Assembly (NCBI GenBank): GCA_025353985.1
Contig: JANXNT010000494.1
Span: 1-10,894, forward strand
DNA from: Limnoglobus sp.
GTDB lineage: Bacteria; Planctomycetota; Planctomycetia; Gemmatales; Gemmataceae
DNA: 10,894 bases
Reading direction: 5' to 3'
Shown here: positions 6,991 through 10,894 of the stretch, piece after piece
Layout of the letters: each line of letters opens with the position of its first letter
Position numbering within the stretch: position 1 is the first letter of the stretch
Notes under the pieces: generated by a model
The model's database searches: none
What the model saw: only the letters and a program-made list of their open reading frames with translations
What the model was told of the DNA's origin: nothing
Translations under genes and position numbers: made by a program

Positions 6991-7002
6991 TGCTCGTAGT
7001 CT
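6974..7002 (+). promoter_or_regulatory. Probable sigma-70 promoter of the fic gene
   Basis: A perfect -35 box TTGACA at 6974-6979 is followed, after exactly 17 bases, by TAGTCT at 6997-7002, which keeps the key T, A and final T of the -10 consensus. It lies 21 bases before the ATG at 7024 and 17 bases after the kinase stop. This is the best promoter match in the window and suggests the fic gene can be transcribed independently of the kinase. Confidence 0.5.
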
Positions 7003-7023
7003 TGCCGCATCGGAGACTCTCGC

Positions 7024-7140
7024 ATGTTCGATCCCAAATATCGCATCACTGGCAAAATGGCCAAGGCTTTGATGAGCATTGAGGCCGACCGGCAAATCGT
7101 TGCGACACTCCCGCTCACCGCACCGATGCTCGATTCATAA
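7024..7140 (+). pseudogene. N-terminal part of the Fic protein, cut off by an in-frame TAA
   Basis: An ATG at 7024 with a strong GGAG at 7012-7015 (eight bases upstream) opens a 38-codon frame, MFDPKYRITGKMAKALMSIEADRQIV..., ending in TAA at 7138-7140. Beyond the stop the same frame continues without interruption through RRTARLLSTHFSTQIEGN into the Fic domain. The 38 residues look like the usual helical N-terminus of long Fic proteins (a motif ending in a LPLTxxML segment before the inhibitory helix). The simplest reading is a single-base nonsense change, with TTA (Leu) to TAA as one possibility. Other readings are a sequencing error, or a short upstream peptide followed by reinitiation at TTG 7156, 15 bases after the stop. 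Confidence 0.75.
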
Positions 7141-7155
7141 CGGCGTACGGCGAGA

Positions 7156-8106
7156 TTGCTTTCCACGCATTTCTCCACGCAAATCGAGGGGAACCAACTT
7201 AGCCCGTCGCAAGTGAAAGCCGTGGTCGAAGGCGAAGGGAACTTCCCCGGCCGAGAACGCGATGAAGCGGAAGTGCGACACTACTTCGCCGCATTACAGC
7301 ACGTCGAACGACTCGGCAACAAGCCGGGCAAGCTGACCGAGAACGAAGTTCGCACGATCCACGGTTTCGTAATGACCGGGAAGCCCAAATCGACGCCATA
7401 CCGCGACGGCCAGAATGTCATTCGCGATTCCCGTACGGGGACGGTATACATGCCACCCGATGCGAACGACGTGCCGACGCTGATGAAAGACCTGGTGCGT
7501 TGGGTGAACGACAGCCTCGCCGAAGGGGAACTGCCGATGCCGGTGGTGACCGCTCTCGCACATTACCAGTTTGCCACGATCCACCCGTACTTCGACGGCA
7601 ACGGCCGGACGGCACGCTTATTGGTGAACTTACTTTTGCACCGTAGCGGCTACGGTCTCAACGGCATCTATTCACTCGAAGAATACTACGCCACCAAACT
7701 GGACGGCTATTATGCCGGCCTTGCAACCGGTGAAAGCCACAATTATTATTTCGGTCGAGCGGAAGCCGACGTGACGCCATTCGTTGCGTACTTTTGCCAC
7801 GGGATGGCCGATGCTTTCGCCAATGTGCGATCGCGAGCCGAAACAACGAGCCGACAGGGTAGATTGGACCAATCACCGCAACTTCGCGAACTCACTCCAC
7901 AACAACGGCAGGCACTCGGCCTGTTTCTGCGGATGAAGGAGGTGACGCGAAACGATGTGGCCACCTTCTTCAAGCTTCCCAATCGCCAAGCGTACTTGCT
8001 GTGTGCCCGCTGGCTACGCGATGCTTTCATCGTTATCGATAACCCATCCACCAAAAACCGAAGCTACCAACTGGCCGCACGGTACGAAGGGTTGATTGCC
8101 CAGTGA
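7156..8106 (+). CDS. Fic-family protein (probable AMP-transferase), main body of an interrupted gene
   Basis: If translation begins at TTG 7156 the product is 316 residues; with the upstream segment the full gene would be about 360 codons, normal for stand-alone Fic proteins. The active-site motif HPYFDGNGRTAR (143-154, bases 7582-7617) is complete, including the catalytic His143, so the enzyme should transfer AMP, or another nucleotide moiety, to a hydroxyl side chain of a target protein. STQIEGN at 7-13 matches the inhibitory (S/T)xxxE(G/N) motif of class II Fic proteins, whose Glu (here 11) blocks ATP gamma-phosphate placement. A flap-like segment (YRDGQNVIRDSRTGTVYMPP, 82-101) precedes the motif. 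Residues 247-310 look like a winged-helix domain (LTPQQRQALGLFLRMKEVTRNDVATFF... NRSYQLA), which may bind DNA. No dependable ribosome-binding site precedes TTG 7156. The frame has no other lesion, so any inactivation is recent or reversible. Confidence 0.8.
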   Translation: MLSTHFSTQIEGNQLSPSQVKAVVEGEGNFPGRERDEAEVRHYFAALQHVERLGNKPGKLTENEVRTIHGFVMTGKPKSTPYRDGQNVIRDSRTGTVYMPPDANDVPTLMKDLVRWVNDSLAEGELPMPVVTALAHYQFATIHPYFDGNGRTARLLVNLLLHRSGYGLNGIYSLEEYYATKLDGYYAGLATGESHNYYFGRAEADVTPFVAYFCHGMADAFANVRSRAETTSRQGRLDQSPQLRELTPQQRQALGLFLRMKEVTRNDVATFFKLPNRQAYLLCARWLRDAFIVIDNPSTKNRSYQLAARYEGLIAQ

Positions 8107-8164
8107 TCCCGATATCTGTGCCGGGTTTCTTGCATTTTTCCGGCTGCCGATAGACTGTACTCTT

Positions 8165-9349
8165 ATGAGTGACACCGAGAAAGCTGCCGTCTTGCCGACC
8201 GTTCGATTGAAGATCGAACGCAAATCGTCGCACCCGTGGATCTTCCAAAAAATGGTCGAACGGCCATCGGGAAAAGTCCAAAACGGGGGCCTCGTCAACA
8301 TCGAAGACCGCTCCGGCCAGTGGGTCGGCCGCGGAATTTATAACGGCCATTCGCGGATTACGCTTCGCGTTCTCACCTCAGATCGCAGCGAAGCAATCGA
8401 TGCCGCCTTCTTCGCCCGGAAGATCGGCAACGCCGTTGCGCTACGCCGCGACATCCTGAAACTCGATGAGGTTTCGAACGCCTATCGCCTCGTGCATTCG
8501 GAAGCCGATGGCCTGAGTGGCCTCGTGGTCGATCGCTTCGGCTCGACGATCGTGATGGAGTTTTTCTCCGCAGGAATGTATCGCTGTCGGGAACTGATTC
8601 AGGAAGCGCTAGCGAACCTGTACCCCGGTTCGAAGTTTTACTGGTTCGCCGAAGATCACGTCGGCAAGCAAGAATCGTTCGATTGCCGTTCGCCCGAACC
8701 GCCGATGCCAGACCTGATCACCGAACACGGTCTGATGTTTCGCGTCGCACCGGGAAGCAAGCACAAGACCGGCTTCTTCCTCGATCAACGCGAGAACCGG
8801 AAGATCCTCGCGGGCCTCGTTGCGGGCAAGCGCGTCCTCGATATCTGCTGCAATACTGGTGGTTTTGGCGTATACGCAAAGGCAATCGGCAATGCCGCCG
8901 AAGTCGTTGGCCTCGATCTCGATGAGAAAGTCATCGAGATGGCGAAGCAGAACGCGAAGCTCAATCACGCCTCCATGAAGTTCATTCAAGCCGACTTGTT
9001 CCCGTGGCTACGCGATGCGATCCCGAACAAGGAACGATTCGATGCTGTGATCCTCGACCCCGCGAAACTGACGCGCGATCGCGACGACATCGATTCCGCA
9101 TTGCGGAAGTACCTCGACATGAATCGCCTCGCGATGCAGGTGATTAATCCCGGTGGCGTGCTGCTGACGTGTTCGTGTACGGGCCTCGTCAGCGAGCCGG
9201 ACTTCATCGAGATGTTGCGCCGTGCGGCATGGCAGGCGTCGCGCAAATTGCTGATTTTCAAAATCACCGGGGCAGCGAGCGATCACCCGTTTCTGGTCGA
9301 TGTCCAAGAAGGGCGTTACCTCAAGGCCGTGTTTTGTCGGGTGGAATAA
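8165..9349 (+). CDS. RlmI-like class I SAM-dependent rRNA methyltransferase with N-terminal PUA domain
   Basis: 394 residues, matching the length of E. coli RlmI (23S rRNA m5C1962 methyltransferase) and its family. Order of domains: PUA-like N-terminus (about 10-75), linker with EADGLSGLVVDRF (113-125), then the methyltransferase core. Signatures are KTGFFLDQRENRK (201-213), SAM-binding VLDICCNTGGFGVYA (224-238), acidic GLDLDE (249-254), LDPAKL (297-302, where RlmI has DPPKF), TCSCTG (335-340, probable catalytic Cys) and SDHP...EGRYLKAVFCRVE at the end. The ATG at 8165 is preferred because its product aligns with RlmI from the first residues; the frame is open to a TTG at 8096, but that extension would overlap the fic stop. 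There is no ribosome-binding site before 8165, so leaderless translation is possible. It is separated from fic by 58 bases. RlmK-type substrate specificity cannot be excluded. Confidence 0.88.
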   Translation: MSDTEKAAVLPTVRLKIERKSSHPWIFQKMVERPSGKVQNGGLVNIEDRSGQWVGRGIYNGHSRITLRVLTSDRSEAIDAAFFARKIGNAVALRRDILKLDEVSNAYRLVHSEADGLSGLVVDRFGSTIVMEFFSAGMYRCRELIQEALANLYPGSKFYWFAEDHVGKQESFDCRSPEPPMPDLITEHGLMFRVAPGSKHKTGFFLDQRENRKILAGLVAGKRVLDICCNTGGFGVYAKAIGNAAEVVGLDLDEKVIEMAKQNAKLNHASMKFIQADLFPWLRDAIPNKERFDAVILDPAKLTRDRDDIDSALRKYLDMNRLAMQVINPGGVLLTCSCTGLVSEPDFIEMLRRAAWQASRKLLIFKITGAASDHPFLVDVQEGRYLKAVFCRVE

Positions 9350-9518
9350 TCGCGGTGTCATCGGGCAACGGGAAACCGTACGGACAGTGGCGGCAACCGC
9401 TTTCGCAACACTGCCCGCGCCGCAAGTGATACGCGGCCGTGAATACCCAGTTGCCGTTCTCGATGTAGTAATCGCGGCCGAGAACGAGAGGTTGCGGTTC
9501 TTCACCAAACGAAGCCAT
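9321..9518 (-). CDS. Small Cys-rich protein of the DUF5522 type
   Basis: A leftward gene of 65 residues from ATG 9518 (73 from ATG 9542). The core GQCCESGCRHCPYG with four cysteines, preceded by GRDYYIENGNWVFTAAYHLRRG, matches what I know of the DUF5522 family (CCxxGCxHCPY). The four cysteines and His suggest a metal or Fe-S site, but no function is known. I prefer ATG 9518 because AGGGA lies six bases upstream; a possible -10 box (TAAAAT, 9549-9554, minus strand) would place transcription start near 9542. The last 29 bases overlap the 3' end of the methyltransferase gene in opposite orientation, and no terminator is visible in the shared region. It is divergent from malQ across about 75 bases. 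Confidence 0.8.
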   Translation of the reverse strand: MASFGEEPQPLVLGRDYYIENGNWVFTAAYHLRRGQCCESGCRHCPYGFPLPDDTAIIPPDKTRP

Positions 9519-9548
9519 CGATTCATCCCTTGTGGTGGTCATATCATG

Positions 9549-9554
9549 ATTTTA
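9549..9554 (-). promoter_or_regulatory. Candidate -10 box for the DUF5522-type gene
   Basis: TAAAAT on the minus strand matches five of six positions of the -10 consensus. It lies 30 bases upstream of the preferred start at 9518. No -35 of quality is seen (GGTTCG at a 17-base spacing). Confidence 0.25.
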
Positions 9555-9593
9555 AGCGAGCGTATGGCCCGCGAACCCTACTGAGACTCCACG

Positions 9594-10894
9594 ATGCCCG
9601 AAGTTGCTGACCGTCGCTCATCCGGTCTGCTCTTGCACCCCACCAGCCTACCGGGGCCGTTCGGCGTCGGCGATCTCGGTCCGTCGGCGTTCCACTGGGT
9701 CGATTGTCTTGCGTCGATGCGACAATCGGTCTGGCAGATTTTACCGCTCGGGCCGACCGGTTTCGGCGATTCTCCGTACCAATCGTTTTCGGCATTTGCG
9801 GGTAATATCAACCTGCTCAGCCCGGAATTTCTCGAACGCGATGGCCTTGTTTCGCCATCGCTTTGGGCCGGGCAGTCTTTCGCAAACGATGCCTACGACT
9901 CAGCAAAGGTTGTGCCATTCAAGAACGCATTACTCGCGGCGGCGGCAGATCGCTTTCGCACGGGGCAAGCGAAGCATCTTAGCAGCGACCACAACGATTT
10001 TTGCTCGCGCGAATCGCGATGGCTCGACGATTACGCGATGTTCATGGCGATCCGCGAAACCCGCAACGGCGACGCACTCACCGCATGGCCGAGCGAACTG
10101 ATTCGCCGCGACCGGGGTACCATCGACGCACTCCACGATTCGCTGCGAACGCAGATCGAACGACACAAAGTCGGCCAGTTTTTGTTCGACCGGCAATGGT
10201 CGGCACTGAAGGCGTACGCCACGGAAAAGAAGATCGCAATCGTCGGCGATATCCCGATCTTCGTGGCACTCGATTCGTCCGATGTCTGGGCGTGGCGGGA
10301 TCAATTCCTCGTCGACGATCACTGTCGGCCGAGCGTCGTGGCGGGCGTTCCCCCGGACTATTTTGCCGAGGACGGCCAGCACTGGGGCAACCCGATTTAC
10401 GACTGGGACGCCATGCAGCGGACCGGCTATTCGTGGTGGACGGCACGGGTGAGACATGCTTTGAAATCCGTCGATCTCATTCGCCTCGATCACTTTCGCG
10501 GCTTCGCGCAAGCCTGGCATATCCCGGCGGCAGAGTTGACCGCACGCAACGGAAAATGGGTCGATGGCCCCAGTCGGCACCTCTTCGATGCGCTTCGCGA
10601 ACATCTGGGCGGGCTGCCGTTTATCGCCGAAGATCTCGGTGTCATCACGCCCGATGTCGATGCCCTCCGCATCGCGTTCGATCTACCCGGAATGCGTGTG
10701 TTGCAGTTCGCAATCGGCGCGGTCACCAACCCGTATTTGCCACACAATTACGAACCGCACACCATCGTTTACACCGGTACCCACGATAACGACACAACCA
10801 ACGGTTGGTGGTCTACACTCGCCGATCACGATCGAAAGTTCTTCACCGATTACATCGGGAAAGACATCGTCGAACCATCGTGGGAAATGATTCG
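9594..10894 (+). CDS. malQ: 4-alpha-glucanotransferase (amylomaltase), C-terminus beyond the right edge
   Basis: The frame from ATG 9594 is open for 433 codons to the end of the window; the family is usually about 500 residues, so roughly 65-80 residues are missing. It is a GH77 glycoside hydrolase that transfers alpha-1,4-glucan segments, disproportionating maltooligosaccharides and feeding glucose and glycogen metabolism in the cytoplasm. Recognised blocks are LLLHPTSLPGPFGVGDLG (12-29), LPLGPTGFGDSPYQSFSAFAGN (50-61 region), GDIPIFVALDSSDVWA (218-233 region), GVPPDYFAEDGQHWGNPIYDW (241-261) and IRLDHFRGF (286-294) with catalytic nucleophile Asp289, FIAEDLGVITPDV (333-345) with acid/base Glu336, and YTGTHDNDTTNGWW (383-396) with Asp388 as transition-state stabiliser. 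All three catalytic carboxylates are present. The start matches the family N-terminus, but no strong ribosome-binding site is seen. The remainder and any operon partners lie beyond the window. Confidence 0.93.
   Translation, partial: MPEVADRRSSGLLLHPTSLPGPFGVGDLGPSAFHWVDCLASMRQSVWQILPLGPTGFGDSPYQSFSAFAGNINLLSPEFLERDGLVSPSLWAGQSFANDAYDSAKVVPFKNALLAAAADRFRTGQAKHLSSDHNDFCSRESRWLDDYAMFMAIRETRNGDALTAWPSELIRRDRGTIDALHDSLRTQIERHKVGQFLFDRQWSALKAYATEKKIAIVGDIPIFVALDSSDVWAWRDQFLVDDHCRPSVVAGVPPDYFAEDGQHWGNPIYDWDAMQRTGYSWWTARVRHALKSVDLIRLDHFRGFAQAWHIPAAELTARNGKWVDGPSRHLFDALREHLGGLPFIAEDLGVITPDVDALRIAFDLPGMRVLQFAIGAVTNPYLPHNYEPHTIVYTGTHDNDTTNGWWSTLADHDRKFFTDYIGKDIVEPSWEMI

Noticed and set aside
8096..8164. 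Methyltransferase start at TTG 8096
   Set aside because: It would overlap the fic stop and add residues with no family similarity; ATG 8165 matches the family length.
9930..10604. 224-codon minus-strand frame opposite malQ
   Set aside because: Antisense shadow; malQ on the plus strand carries all catalytic motifs.
1..10894. tRNA, rRNA, CRISPR array or transposase genes
   Set aside because: I saw no cloverleaf with a CCA end, no regularly spaced direct repeats and no recognisable transposase.

Overview
This window reads as chromosomal DNA of a planctomycete, most likely in or near the Gemmataceae. That is inference from gene content: an exported CotH-type kinase homologue, a di-haem c-type cytochrome of the kind planctomycetes carry in many copies, a soluble Hanks-type Ser/Thr kinase, a eukaryote/archaea-type glycyl-tRNA synthetase, scattered palindromic repeats, and few classical Shine-Dalgarno sites. 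I see no rRNA, tRNA, CRISPR array, phage gene or transposase.

Layout: positions 1-4202 are transcribed leftwards. From right to left they hold an Ldh2-family malate/lactate-type dehydrogenase (3144-4202), a 23-bp-stem hairpin (3088-3141), a secreted di-haem cytochrome (1691-3022), a compound palindromic element (1410-1666), a secreted CotH-family protein (212-1354) with a likely terminator (151-189), and the start of glyS (1-112, running off the left edge). From 4299 the genes run rightwards: an aldose 1-epimerase-like protein (4299-5330), a Ser/Thr kinase (about 5503-6957), a Fic-family protein whose frame holds a TAA stop near its N-terminus (7024-8106), and an RlmI-like rRNA methyltransferase (8165-9349). 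A small leftward DUF5522-type Cys-rich gene (9321-9518) overlaps the methyltransferase tail to tail. The window ends inside a rightward 4-alpha-glucanotransferase, malQ (9594 to beyond 10894).

Most genes look like independent housekeeping or metabolic units rather than one pathway. Two loose links exist: aldose epimerase and malQ both concern glucose or glucan metabolism, and the kinase and Fic protein are adjacent same-strand enzymes that usually modify proteins with nucleotides. The least ordinary features are the interrupted Fic gene with an 11-bp tandem repeat over its promoter, the nested palindrome at 1410-1666, and the hairpin at 3088-3141. I found no convincing new multi-gene system.
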